This document shows positions 35,560 to 43,697 of a stretch of DNA of 64,000 bases, piece after piece. Positions within the stretch are counted from its first letter, which is position 1. Every line of letters begins with the position of its first letter. The position numbers were made by a program, and so were the translations under genes. The stretch is from 66-474 sp035606235. Its GTDB lineage: Bacteria; Pseudomonadota; Gammaproteobacteria; Xanthomonadales; Rhodanobacteraceae. The stretch is from positions 6,794-70,793 of the forward strand of contig DATNFU010000015.1 of the NCBI GenBank assembly GCA_035606235.1, given 5' to 3'. The notes under the pieces are model-generated. The model ran no database searches. It saw nothing but the letters and a program-made list of their open reading frames with translations, and was not told the origin of the DNA.

Positions 35560-37115
35560 ACGGCCATCCATGAGCGAATGAGGAAAAGCGCGAGGTAGCA
35601 GACCGCGACACCGGCCACAATCAGCCATATCAGCAGATTGCGTCGATGCCGCTGGCGATCGTCCTCGGGCGTGCGGAAGTGCGGGATCGTGGCCAGTACC
35701 GGCAAGCCGGTGCTGTATTCAAGCAACTCGCGGCTGCGCACGCGCGGGTCGTAGCGCGCCACGCCGAACAACAGGCCGATCGGAATCAGCGCGGCCAATG
35801 CGATGCCCGCGGCCGCGAAGTGCGCCAGCCGCAAACCTGACGGCACCAGCGGCACCATGGCCGGATCCTGCACGGAGAAGGTGAGGCCGCGACGCTCCTT
35901 GTCGAGGTCCATCGACACGCGCGCCTTCTCGCGCCGCTTCAGCAGATCCTGGTAGATCTCGCGGTTGGTATCGTAATCGGCGGTCAGCGCGGCCATTTCG
36001 TCGGCGGTCGCGGCGACGACCTTGCTGCGCTCGAGCTCATCGTGCAGTTGCGAGGAACTCGCGCTGAGGCGCGCTTCCGCCGCGGCCAGATCGCCACGCA
36101 CGTCGGCGCGCTTGGTCTGCAACGCCTGGTACACCGGATTGAAGCGCACCACGCTGTCGATCGGCCGGCCGGCGACCTTGGCGGCCGACCGCTGCGTTTC
36201 GGCCTCCTTCATCCGCTGACGCAGATCGTCGATCTGGTGACGCGTGCGCACCACGTCGGGGTAGCTGTCGGTGTAGGTCAACTTGAGCTTGGCCAGCTTC
36301 TCCTGCAACTCGGCGATCTGCGAGCCGTAGATGCCTTCGGTGGTTTGCGCGATCGCGATTTCCGATTGGCCGGATAACTGCCCGCCCAGGCTGGAACTGC
36401 GCGAGCCCAGTTCCGCGATGTCGATGCGCGCGGTTTCCATTTCCTGGCGCAATTGCGCGATGCGGGTATTGGTATCCACCTGATTGCCGGGCGCGGCTTC
36501 CGCGTGCGATTCCAGGAATTGCTTCAGCTTTTCGCCGGAGGCGGTGAGCTTCTGCGCGTATTCGCGCACCTGGCTATCCATGAATTCGTAGGCGCTGGTG
36601 CTTTCCTGCTGCTTGGAATCCAGGCTTTCCTGAATGAACAGGCGCGCCATCTCGCGAGTGACCTTGTAGCTGCGCGCAGGATCGGTATCGGCGTAGGAGA
36701 TCTGCAGGAGATCCGGACGCGGCGTGCTGATCGTGGTGTTGTCCTTGATCTGCTTGATCAGGTTCACCTGATCCAGCGCGGACGGATGATCTTTCATCCA
36801 GCCGCCGTCGGCGAGAATCTTCTCCATGATCCTGCGGCTGAAGATCACCTCATTGGCGATGCCGGCGCGATCGGCGACTTCGGTCGGCGCGGCCAGACCT
36901 TCGGTCAGCGGTTTGATGATGTTGTTTTCCTGCACCAGGATGGTCGTGCTGGCCTCGTATTTCTTCGGCCATACGATGCCGACTACCAACGCCAGCAGCG
37001 CGATCGCCGCAAACAGAATGCCCAGCGCCAGCCGGCGCCGCTTTGCCTCTTTCGCTATCGTCCCGCTCAGCAACCAGATGCTGTAGGCGTTGGCAGGAAC
37101 CAGTTCGTTGGCCAT
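35556..37115 (-). CDS. Polysaccharide chain-length determinant (Wzz/GumC-like, XrtA-locus type)
   Basis: This is a 519-residue polysaccharide co-polymerase. A membrane helix at about 30-50 (LALGILFAAIALLALVVGIVW) is followed by the Wzz core (YEASTTILVQENN) and a long coiled coil over about 170-400 (QKLTASGEKLKQFLESH, ELQEKLAKLKL), then a GumC-type PxxP-like region (DPAMVPLVPSGLR) before a second hydrophobic segment, a short basic linker and a final helix near the C-terminus (LLIWLIVAGVAVCYLALFL). No kinase domain is fused. GGAAGGA sits 4 bases upstream of ATG 37115. It sets EPS length with the lipoprotein and the P-loop protein. Confidence 0.9.
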   Translation of the reverse strand: MANELVPANAYSIWLLSGTIAKEAKRRRLALGILFAAIALLALVVGIVWPKKYEASTTILVQENNIIKPLTEGLAAPTEVADRAGIANEVIFSRRIMEKILADGGWMKDHPSALDQVNLIKQIKDNTTISTPRPDLLQISYADTDPARSYKVTREMARLFIQESLDSKQQESTSAYEFMDSQVREYAQKLTASGEKLKQFLESHAEAAPGNQVDTNTRIAQLRQEMETARIDIAELGSRSSSLGGQLSGQSEIAIAQTTEGIYGSQIAELQEKLAKLKLTYTDSYPDVVRTRHQIDDLRQRMKEAETQRSAAKVAGRPIDSVVRFNPVYQALQTKRADVRGDLAAAEARLSASSSQLHDELERSKVVAATADEMAALTADYDTNREIYQDLLKRREKARVSMDLDKERRGLTFSVQDPAMVPLVPSGLRLAHFAAAGIALAALIPIGLLFGVARYDPRVRSRELLEYSTGLPVLATIPHFRTPEDDRQRHRRNLLIWLIVAGVAVCYLALFLIRSWMAV

Positions 37116-37227
37116 GGGGTCCTTCCCGTGAATCAATTGCGCGTCATGCGCGTGTGTGCGAAATGAATGGTTCGTCAATCCGGCAATTGCCGAAATCCAG
37201 CTTGTTTTTCCATCCTTGGGTCCGGCT

Positions 37228-37248
37228 CCCGGCCATTCCCTGGCCGGG
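37228..37248. repeat. 8-bp perfect hairpin (CCCGGCCA stem)
   Basis: CCCGGCCA at 37228-37235 and TGGCCGGG at 37241-37248 flank a 5-base loop in the 168-base gap between the export lipoprotein and chain-length genes. Read with the flanks, TCCGGCTCCCGG...CCGGGATGACA, it resembles the short mirror repeats scattered in Xanthomonadales genomes. On the transcribed minus strand it is followed by an A-run, not a T-run, so it is a poor terminator. Confidence 0.45.
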
Positions 37249-37283
37249 ATGACATCGCTTTTTCAACGGCGCTCGCTTGCACG

Positions 37284-37901
37284 TCAGAACGTGCGGGTCG
37301 GCACCGTGATCACATCACCGGGCTGCACCGGATAATTGGTGGACAGGTCGCCCGAATCGAGCACCTTGTCCAGCCGGATGTTGTAAGCCTTGGTGCCGCC
37401 GGCGGCGACCTTGCGATACAGCTCGGTGTCATCGGGCGCCGCGAACTCGTTGGTGCCACCCGCTGCCAGCACCGCGTCCAGCACGGTCATGCCCTGGCGA
37501 TACGGAATCGAAACCGGTTGGTGCACCGCACCGGTCACGCGCACGCGCGAAAGATATTCGTGGCTGCGCAACTGGGTGAGGATCACCGCCACCTGCGGAT
37601 CGCGCACGTACTGCCCGAGTTTGTCCTTGATCTCGTCGGCGACTTCCACCGGCGTCTTGCCGCCGGCCTGCACATCGCCGATCAGCGGCACGGTGATCTT
37701 GCCATCCGGGCGCACCGGCACGCTGACACTGAGGTCGGGGTTCTGCCAGACGGTGACCTGCAACTGGTCGTCAACGCCGATCAGGTATTTGTTGACCGCC
37801 TGGGCATCGGGGTTGTAAGGCGGCGCCTGATTGGAGCCGGATGTTGTGGCGCAGGCCGCCAGCAGCAGTACCGCGCTTACCATCGCAACGAAACGGAACA
37901 T
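37284..37901 (-). CDS. Polysaccharide export lipoprotein (Wza/EpsE-like)
   Basis: This 205-residue lipoprotein has signal MFRFVAMVSAVLLLAACATT with lipobox LAAC and Cys17, predicting an outer-membrane anchor. It carries the Poly_export domain (YLIGVDDQLQVTVWQNPDLSVSVPVRPDGKITVPLIGDV) and one SLBB domain (VRVTGAVHQPVSIPYRQGMTVLDAVLAAGG). It is short compared with Wza (about 380) and matches the single-SLBB form in XrtA-type loci. ATG 37901 has a strong AGGAGG. It is the first gene of the minus-strand EPS operon; a 7-bp hairpin sits in the leader just upstream of the ribosome site. Confidence 0.92.
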   Translation of the reverse strand: MFRFVAMVSAVLLLAACATTSGSNQAPPYNPDAQAVNKYLIGVDDQLQVTVWQNPDLSVSVPVRPDGKITVPLIGDVQAGGKTPVEVADEIKDKLGQYVRDPQVAVILTQLRSHEYLSRVRVTGAVHQPVSIPYRQGMTVLDAVLAAGGTNEFAAPDDTELYRKVAAGGTKAYNIRLDKVLDSGDLSTNYPVQPGDVITVPTRTF

Positions 37902-38060
37902 GGTGAGCCTCCTTGCCTTCGCGGAACGAGCCAACCCTGGCTCGCGTAATTTACTTTTCTTGCGGGGTCCGGCGAGCAACTCCGGAATGAAAACCTAGCA
38001 CAACCTTTGCGCTATTTGTACTTCTCTCGCGTGCACGGAACGTGAACTGCGGAAAGCGTT
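37902..38060 (-). promoter_or_regulatory. Leader/promoter region of the EPS operon with a 7-bp hairpin
   Basis: This 159-base gap lies upstream of the first EPS operon gene. CGAGCCA (37927-37933) and TGGCTCG (37938-37944) form a perfect stem with a 4-base loop, about 20 bases upstream of the AGGAGG ribosome site. It could influence translation initiation. No promoter hexamers can be named with confidence. Confidence 0.4.
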
Positions 38061-39068
38061 TCAGTCTTTGTAGAAATCGCGATACCACGCCACGAATCTG
38101 CGCACGCCCGTCTCCACCGGCGTGGATGGCGAGTAACCCGTATCGCGCGTGAGTTCGGCGACATCGGCGTGGGTGTCGGGCACGTCGCCGGGTTGCAACG
38201 GCAGCAGAATCTTTTCCGCCTTGCGCTCCAGCGCATCCTCCAGCACTTCGATGTAACGCGACAACTGCACGGGTTGGTGATTGCCGATGTTGTACACCCG
38301 GTACGGCGCGGCGGAAGTCTCTGGCGCGGGATGCAGCGGGTCGAACTGCGGATCGCCTTGCGGCGCGCGATCGAGCACGCGGATCACGCCTTCCACGATG
38401 TCGTCCACGTAGGTGAAATCACGCGTGTGATGGCCGTGATTGAACACCTCGATCGGTTCGCCCGCGAGAATCTTGCGCGTGAACAGGAACAGCGCCATAT
38501 CCGGCCGGCCCCAGGGACCGTACACCGTGAAAAAGCGCAGCCCGGTGGTCGGCAGGCCATACAGGTGACTGTAGGTGTGCGCCATCAATTCGTTGGCTTT
38601 CTTGGTCGCGGCGTACAGGCTGACCGGGTGGTCCACTTCGTCGCGCACGGAGAACGGCAGCTTCTTGTTGGCGCCATAAACCGAGCTTGATGACGCGTAC
38701 ACCAGATGCTCGACATCGCCATGGCGACAGGCTTCGAGGATGTTGATGAAGCCGACCAGATTGCTTTCGACGTAGGCGTATGGGTTCTCGATCGAATAGC
38801 GCACGCCGGCCTGCGCGGCCAGATTCACCACGCGTGCAGGTCTGAAATCCGCGAAGGCGCGCTCGATCGCCGCGCGATCTTCAATACCGGCCTGCACAAA
38901 CGAAAAATTTTCCCGTGACGTCAAGCGCGCCAGCCGCGCGAGCTTGAGGTTCACGTCGTAATACGGATTGAGATTGTCGTAGCCGAGCACCGTATCGCCG
39001 CGCGCCAGCAGGCGCTCGCACAACGCAGCGCCGATGAACCCGGCAGCTCCCGTGACCAGTATGCGCAT
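38061..39068 (-). CDS. UDP-glucuronate 4-epimerase-like NAD-dependent epimerase
   Basis: This is a 335-residue extended SDR. NAD-binding TGAAGFIGAALCERLL begins at residue 6; the catalytic region ASSSSVYG and YxxxK in YAATKKANE are present. The region RFFTVYGPWGRPDMALFLFTRKIL and EVFNHGHHTRDFTYVDDI are characteristic of UDP-glucuronate (UDP-GlcA to UDP-GalA) 4-epimerases of the CapI/WbnF/GAE group. It is encoded 159 bases upstream of the EPS operon on the same strand and should supply a uronic acid donor. ATG 39068 has AAGGA 7 bases upstream. Confidence 0.88.
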   Translation of the reverse strand: MRILVTGAAGFIGAALCERLLARGDTVLGYDNLNPYYDVNLKLARLARLTSRENFSFVQAGIEDRAAIERAFADFRPARVVNLAAQAGVRYSIENPYAYVESNLVGFINILEACRHGDVEHLVYASSSSVYGANKKLPFSVRDEVDHPVSLYAATKKANELMAHTYSHLYGLPTTGLRFFTVYGPWGRPDMALFLFTRKILAGEPIEVFNHGHHTRDFTYVDDIVEGVIRVLDRAPQGDPQFDPLHPAPETSAAPYRVYNIGNHQPVQLSRYIEVLEDALERKAEKILLPLQPGDVPDTHADVAELTRDTGYSPSTPVETGVRRFVAWYRDFYKD

Positions 39069-39233
39069 TCCCTTGTCCTTGTCGGTTCGAGCTCTGGGCA
39101 GAGCGCGATGTCGATAGTATGCATCGCCGCGTGCGGGGTTCGTCAGCTGGTGCCTTCCGGCACATGGCGCGGCTGCCGCCGTGGCGTGAACATCGTCGCG
39201 CAGCGCGCCAGTGTCGCAATGGGGAGAAGCGCA

Positions 39234-41021
39234 ATGAAAACCGGTTGGAAGTTGCTTGCGGGCCTGTGTCTGGCTCTGGTGCTCGCGTTGCCCGCGACAG
39301 CGGCGGAATCAGAGGCAAAACCCGAAAACGTGATCGTGGATCTGCACCACATGATCCCGATGCGCGACGGCGTGCAACTGGCGGCGACGATCTGGCGGCC
39401 TTCGGATCAGGCCAAGCCGCTGCCGGTGGTGCTGGTGATGACGCCCTACATCTCCGACGAGACGCAAGAGCGCGCGGTGAAGTTCGCCACCCACGGGTAC
39501 GTTTACGTCAGCGTGGACGTGCGCGGGCGCGGTACTTCGCAGGGCAAGTTCACGCCGCTGTACGGCAACGGCCCGGATGGCGCGGACGTGATCGCCTGGC
39601 TGGCGAAACAATCGTGGTGCGACGGCCGCGTGGTCACGCGCGGCGGTTCCTACCGCGGCATGGACCAGTGGCAGATCCTGTCGCAGCACCCGGCGCACCT
39701 CGCCGCGGCGGTGCCCACCGCGGCGGTGTATCCGGGCTGGGATTTCCCGCAGCCCAAAGGCGTGTTCGTCAGCTACATGGCGCAATGGCTGGCGTTCACC
39801 AGTGGCCAGACCGGCCAGGACAATTTGTTCGGCGACGGCAAATACTGGGAATCGCGTTTCGTGGAGGCCTACGAGCACAATCAGCCGTTCAACAAGCTCG
39901 CCGATCTGGCCGGCACCAATCGTGACGCCTTCCTGCAGTGGCTTGATCATCCGGGCTACGACGCTTACTGGGCGGCGTTCAACCCCAAGCCTGCGGATTA
40001 CGCGGCGATCGATATTCCCATTCTCACCATCACCGGGTACTTCGACGGCGATCAGCCCGGCGCGCTGCGCTATTACCGCGAATTCATGGCCAATGCATCG
40101 GCGAACGCCAAACAGCATTTCTATCTGTTGATGGGCCCGTGGGATCACCCCGGCACGCGGCATCCGCAGGAGAAACTCGGCGGCCTGACCTTCGACAAGA
40201 AATCCGTGCTGGATATCGACCAGCTGCACATTGACTTCTTCAACTGGATTCTGAAAAGCGGCAAGCGTCCCGACATCTTGAGTCATCGCGTCAATTACTA
40301 CGTGATGGGCGCGGACGAGTGGCGGCATGCCGATTCGCTTGAAAATCTGTCCGATCACACGCTGCGTTTGTACCTGTCCTCGCCGGACAACGACGCGCAA
40401 GATGTGTTCCATGCGGGCCTGCTGACGACAAAGAAGCCTGGCGAGCAGCCCGCCGATTCCTTCAAAGACGATCCGCTTGCGCTGGCGCCGGCGGACGAGT
40501 TGTTGAAAGGTCAGGGCGATGATCCGCTGGTGCATTCGGCGGAAGCCTTCAAACAGAACCGGCTGATCTACGCCAGCGAACCGCTTCCATCGAGTGTCAC
40601 GCTTGCCGGCGCGCTGCAGTTGCTCGCAAACATCTCGCTGGATACTCCTGATGGCGACGTCGGTGCGGAAGTGGATGCGATCCTGCCGGATGGCCGCACG
40701 CTGGTGCTGGGCCAGGATTTCGTGCGCGCCAGGTTCCGCCACGGCATGGCGAAAGCGGAACCGGCAACGCCCGGCGTGATCGAGCCGTGGCGATTCGATG
40801 GCTTCTATTTCAGCGTACGCGAACTGCCCAAGGGCACACGCCTGCGCGTAGTGCTGGCGCCGCTGAACATTCCGGACCTGCAGAAGAACTACAACTCCGG
40901 CGGACGCCTCGGTTACGAAACCGCCAAGGACGCGCGCACCGCGACGTTCTCGGTGCATCTGGGTCCGCAGCACCCGAGTTACCTGGAATTGCCGCTGGCG
41001 CCGGAAACAGGTTCGCGCTGA
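39234..41021 (+). CDS. CocE/NonD family secreted hydrolase (X-Pro dipeptidyl-peptidase fold)
   Basis: This 595-residue exported alpha/beta hydrolase has a signal peptide that ends near ATA at residue 23. VRGRGTSQGKF is typical of the family; the nucleophile is Ser139 in TRGGSYRG, the Asp lies in GYFDGDQ, and the His is in MGPWDHPG. The last about 200 residues form the jelly-roll C-terminal domain (LRLYLSSPDN...GYETAKDARTATFSVHLG). Members cleave acyl, beta-lactam or prolyl-peptide bonds; the substrate here cannot be predicted. ATG 39234 is chosen because GGGGAGA lies 7 bases upstream and the signal peptide follows; in-frame ATG 39219 is possible. Confidence 0.9.
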   Translation: MKTGWKLLAGLCLALVLALPATAAESEAKPENVIVDLHHMIPMRDGVQLAATIWRPSDQAKPLPVVLVMTPYISDETQERAVKFATHGYVYVSVDVRGRGTSQGKFTPLYGNGPDGADVIAWLAKQSWCDGRVVTRGGSYRGMDQWQILSQHPAHLAAAVPTAAVYPGWDFPQPKGVFVSYMAQWLAFTSGQTGQDNLFGDGKYWESRFVEAYEHNQPFNKLADLAGTNRDAFLQWLDHPGYDAYWAAFNPKPADYAAIDIPILTITGYFDGDQPGALRYYREFMANASANAKQHFYLLMGPWDHPGTRHPQEKLGGLTFDKKSVLDIDQLHIDFFNWILKSGKRPDILSHRVNYYVMGADEWRHADSLENLSDHTLRLYLSSPDNDAQDVFHAGLLTTKKPGEQPADSFKDDPLALAPADELLKGQGDDPLVHSAEAFKQNRLIYASEPLPSSVTLAGALQLLANISLDTPDGDVGAEVDAILPDGRTLVLGQDFVRARFRHGMAKAEPATPGVIEPWRFDGFYFSVRELPKGTRLRVVLAPLNIPDLQKNYNSGGRLGYETAKDARTATFSVHLGPQHPSYLELPLAPETGSR

Positions 41022-41026
41022 GGCTG

Positions 41027-42718
41027 CTACTGCAAAGCAAACACCACCACCCGTGCCGGCGTGCTGTGCACCTGCCAGCCCAGCGGTGAATCCATGCCGG
41101 AGGCCACGGCGATGTACTGCTTGCCATCGACGGCATAGGCAATCACGCCGCCGCCGATCGGCTGACCGAGGTCGCGTTGCCACAACAGCTTTCCATCGCG
41201 TGCATCGAAAGCCATGAAGTCGCCGGCGATATCGCCGCTGAACACCAGGCCGCCCGCGGTGGCGGTGATGCCTGACACCAGTGGCGCGCGCGCGTGGTAT
41301 TGCCAGCGGATCGAACCGTCCTGGGCATCCACTGCGGTGATCCAGCCGCTGCGTTGCTTGTCCTGCACGCCGAATGGATGCGTACGATCCTTCGCGCCGG
41401 TCCATGGCAGACCTTTGCGCCCCTCCAGTTGTGCGGGAGGTTCGGTCGCCACCGTGATGCACCAATCGATCGCGTTCACATAGAAGGCGTTGCTGCGCGG
41501 CGAATACGCCGGCCCGTTCCACTCCACGCCGCCGTCGATGCCGGGGCAGAAATGCGTGCCTTGCGCGGTGAGCGGAGCGGTGGTGTTTTCCATCCGCGTC
41601 ACCGCGGTCTTGAAGAGCAGCCGCAGCGTGTCGCGATCGAGCGCATAGAGATAGCCGTCCTTGCCGGCGGCGATCAGCAGATGACGGCCATCCGGTGTGT
41701 CGATCAATTCCGGCGGCGCGGCGATGTCCCAGTCGTGGAAGTCATCGCGGGTGACCAATTGCCGCGATTGTTTCAGCTCGCCGGTTTTCGTATCCAGTGC
41801 AACCACGGAGTAGGTGTAGAGATTCTGGCCGGGATGCACGGATTTCAAGAAATCCGGCGCGGAATTGCCGGTCGGGACCCATAGCAGGTTGTTTCGCGCA
41901 TCGATGGTGTAGGACGTCCATGTCGCCGCGCCGGCCTTCGGATGTTGTGCCGTCGACGGCGGCCACGTTTGACTTGCCGGGCCGGAGGTCGGGACGAGAT
42001 CCGCGCTCCACAACTTCGCACCAGTGTTCGCGTCGAAAGCCATCATGCGGCCCGTGACGCCGAAGTTGTCGCCGCCCGCATTGCCGATGTAGACGCGGCC
42101 ATTCCACGCAACCGGTGCGGCCGGAAAGGTTTCGCCGATTTGCGGATCGCCGATCGCGACATTCCACAATTCATCGCCGGTGCCGGCATCCAGGGCGTAC
42201 AGCCGACCGTCGTTGGAGCCGCGAAACAGCCGGCCATCCATCCAGCCGACGCCGCGGTTCACCTTGTTGGGATCGAAAGGTGGCTGGCGCGCGAGTTCGT
42301 AGGTGTGTCGCCAGCGCAGCGCGCACGTTTTCGCGTCCGCTGCGTAGGTGTCTTGCAGCGTGCTGAAGTAGAGCGTGCCGCCGATTTCGACGAGCGACGA
42401 TTGCATGTTCACCGGCGCGTCCAGCTGGAACGCGCACACCTGGCGCAAGGCGCCGACGTTGGCCGGGGTGATCTGCGCGAGCGGCGAATAACGATCGCCG
42501 GCAAGTGTCTTGTTGTAACTGCCCCAGTCGCTGGCGGGATCCGGCGCGCCGCGCGCAACCGCATTCGGCGCATAGGCCGGCCCATGTTGCGTATGGCTGG
42601 CTCCGCGCGGCGGCGGCGGTGATGCGGGCGCGAGCAGCAGCTTGGCACCGCCACAACCGGAGAGCATCGCGCCCAGCAACAGCACGACGGAAAACCTCAA
42701 TGCGATTGGAATGTTCAT
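41027..42718 (-). CDS. PQQ-dependent dehydrogenase-like quinoprotein, lipoprotein
   Basis: This 563-residue protein has a lipobox (MLSGC, Cys22), so it is probably anchored to a membrane facing the periplasm. It has the PQQ beta-propeller start ASDWGSYNKTLAGDRYSPLAQI, repeated tryptophan-docking blades (GRLYALDAGTGDELW, GRMMAFDANTGAKLW, DARDGKLLWQRDLG) and the DFHDWDIAAPPE segment that carries the catalytic Asp in quinoprotein alcohol dehydrogenases. No cytochrome c domain (CxxCH) is fused. A probable role is oxidation of an alcohol or sugar with PQQ. It converges on the CocE gene with a 5-base gap. ATG 42718 has AAGGA and AGG upstream. Confidence 0.82.
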   Translation of the reverse strand: MNIPIALRFSVVLLLGAMLSGCGGAKLLLAPASPPPPRGASHTQHGPAYAPNAVARGAPDPASDWGSYNKTLAGDRYSPLAQITPANVGALRQVCAFQLDAPVNMQSSLVEIGGTLYFSTLQDTYAADAKTCALRWRHTYELARQPPFDPNKVNRGVGWMDGRLFRGSNDGRLYALDAGTGDELWNVAIGDPQIGETFPAAPVAWNGRVYIGNAGGDNFGVTGRMMAFDANTGAKLWSADLVPTSGPASQTWPPSTAQHPKAGAATWTSYTIDARNNLLWVPTGNSAPDFLKSVHPGQNLYTYSVVALDTKTGELKQSRQLVTRDDFHDWDIAAPPELIDTPDGRHLLIAAGKDGYLYALDRDTLRLLFKTAVTRMENTTAPLTAQGTHFCPGIDGGVEWNGPAYSPRSNAFYVNAIDWCITVATEPPAQLEGRKGLPWTGAKDRTHPFGVQDKQRSGWITAVDAQDGSIRWQYHARAPLVSGITATAGGLVFSGDIAGDFMAFDARDGKLLWQRDLGQPIGGGVIAYAVDGKQYIAVASGMDSPLGWQVHSTPARVVVFALQ

Positions 42719-42796
42719 CGACCTGCGTCCTTGTACGCGTGGTAACCCACGTTCACGCCCGCATTGCCGAACCACCGGCGGGAGGTGGATCGACTT

Positions 42797-43006
42797 TCAG
42801 GCAAATACAGTGCTCAAGCAGAACAATCCGCTCGCGGTCAGCGGCAGCTGTAGATACATCAGCCAACGCGGCAATAATTCTTCGCGTTGGTGATAACTGT
42901 TTGAGCACCGCGCCGCCGCCCGCCGGAGCAGGATCAGCGCGGCGACCGCCAGAGAAGGCACCCCGAACGCGAAGGTGGCAAAGAGGATGAAACCGGTCGG
43001 CAACAT
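42797..43006 (-). CDS. Small two-helix membrane protein
   Basis: This is a 69-residue putative protein: a first hydrophobic helix TGFILFATFAFGVPSLAVAALIL, a basic/polar loop (RRAAARCSNSYHQREE) and a second helix (LMYLQLPLTASGLFCLS). GGAG sits 5 bases upstream of ATG 43006, supporting translation; GTG 43018 is in frame but the ribosome site would then be inside the gene. I recognise no family. It lies alone between the quinoprotein gene and a membrane-protein gene. The amphipathic layout and ribosome site make it likely real, but no homology is available. Confidence 0.5.
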   Translation of the reverse strand: MLPTGFILFATFAFGVPSLAVAALILLRRAAARCSNSYHQREELLPRWLMYLQLPLTASGLFCLSTVFA

Positions 43007-43172
43007 GACTGACTCCACGTCCGGTGTGTCGGAAGCGACCTTCCAATCGCGAATGCTTTTCAGCCGGAGGCATGCTCACCCAGACGATCATTGCTCGCGT
43101 GAATATCACGTCCATCCTGCACCGGCGCCCCCAGCCGGCGAACAAAACCGACCTGAGCTCACGGGGAGGAGT

Positions 43173-43682
43173 TCAGCCGCTCATTGCGTGTTGCAGCTGC
43201 AGGAAACCGCCGAGTGTTGCACCGTAAACCGTCTGGCCCAAAAGCGTGGCGACAGGGGTGCCGTATCCGTAATTCATGGCCAGAAAGCCTGGCGGTTCCA
43301 GTTCGCGCAACGACGTTACGCCGTGATATTCGGACGCCATTCTGGGGTGTACGAAAGGCAGCAGTGGCAGCACAGCGACCAGCAGAAACAGACCATGTAG
43401 CGCGCCGGCAAGCGCGCCCAACCACCACGTATAAATCCCGACGCTGGCAAACAGCAGAAAATACAGGAAGGCGAACAGCCAGCCACCCAGGGTGTAAAGG
43501 GCGAACCCGAGAACAAAGGCCAGCTTGCGATTTCCGCTGACGAACGTGCCGAGCAGAAACGGCAGACTCATGCGGGAGAAACCAAACCCGCGACTTCCTT
43601 CCAGAATGGAGGTCATGGCCACGGTCGCGATGAGACCCCAGAGCACCAGACACGCCGGGGAGCCGGAGATGCGTTCGAACAT
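43173..43682 (-). CDS. Conserved-type hydrophobic membrane protein, unknown function
   Basis: This 169-residue polytopic protein has four or five hydrophobic segments (ACLVLWGLIATVAMTSIL, LAFVLGFALYTLGGWLFAFLYFLL, LGALAGALHGLFLLVAVLPLL, VYGATLGGFLQ). The pattern GFALYTLGGW and GALHGLF with a late NYGYGTPVATLLG suggests a compact bundle, and I do not recognise a named family. Another reading frame over the same bases (43159-43653) is open but poorly hydrophobic and was dropped. It lies 15 bases downstream of the GH15 gene on the same strand and is probably co-transcribed with it. Confidence 0.65.
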   Translation of the reverse strand: MFERISGSPACLVLWGLIATVAMTSILEGSRGFGFSRMSLPFLLGTFVSGNRKLAFVLGFALYTLGGWLFAFLYFLLFASVGIYTWWLGALAGALHGLFLLVAVLPLLPFVHPRMASEYHGVTSLRELEPPGFLAMNYGYGTPVATLLGQTVYGATLGGFLQLQHAMSG

Positions 43683-43697
43683 CGCTTCGAGTCCTTG

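Noticed and set aside
37996..38010. TAGCAC-AACCT-TTGC, resembling a sigma-54 -24/-12 promoter
   Set aside because: One of the key GG bases of the -24 element is changed, and it points to the right, towards the 3' end of the minus-strand epimerase gene, where no plus-strand gene starts. It is not positioned to drive the EPS operon.
39309..41522. Open minus-strand frame of more than 700 codons opposite the CocE gene
   Set aside because: It is wholly antisense to a gene with a signal peptide and an intact catalytic triad; composition is that of a shadow frame (RR, HQ, GG runs).
43159..43653. Alternative 164-residue frame over the membrane protein at 43173
   Set aside because: The translation is polar and motif-less, while the overlapping frame is strongly hydrophobic in several helices; only one can be real.
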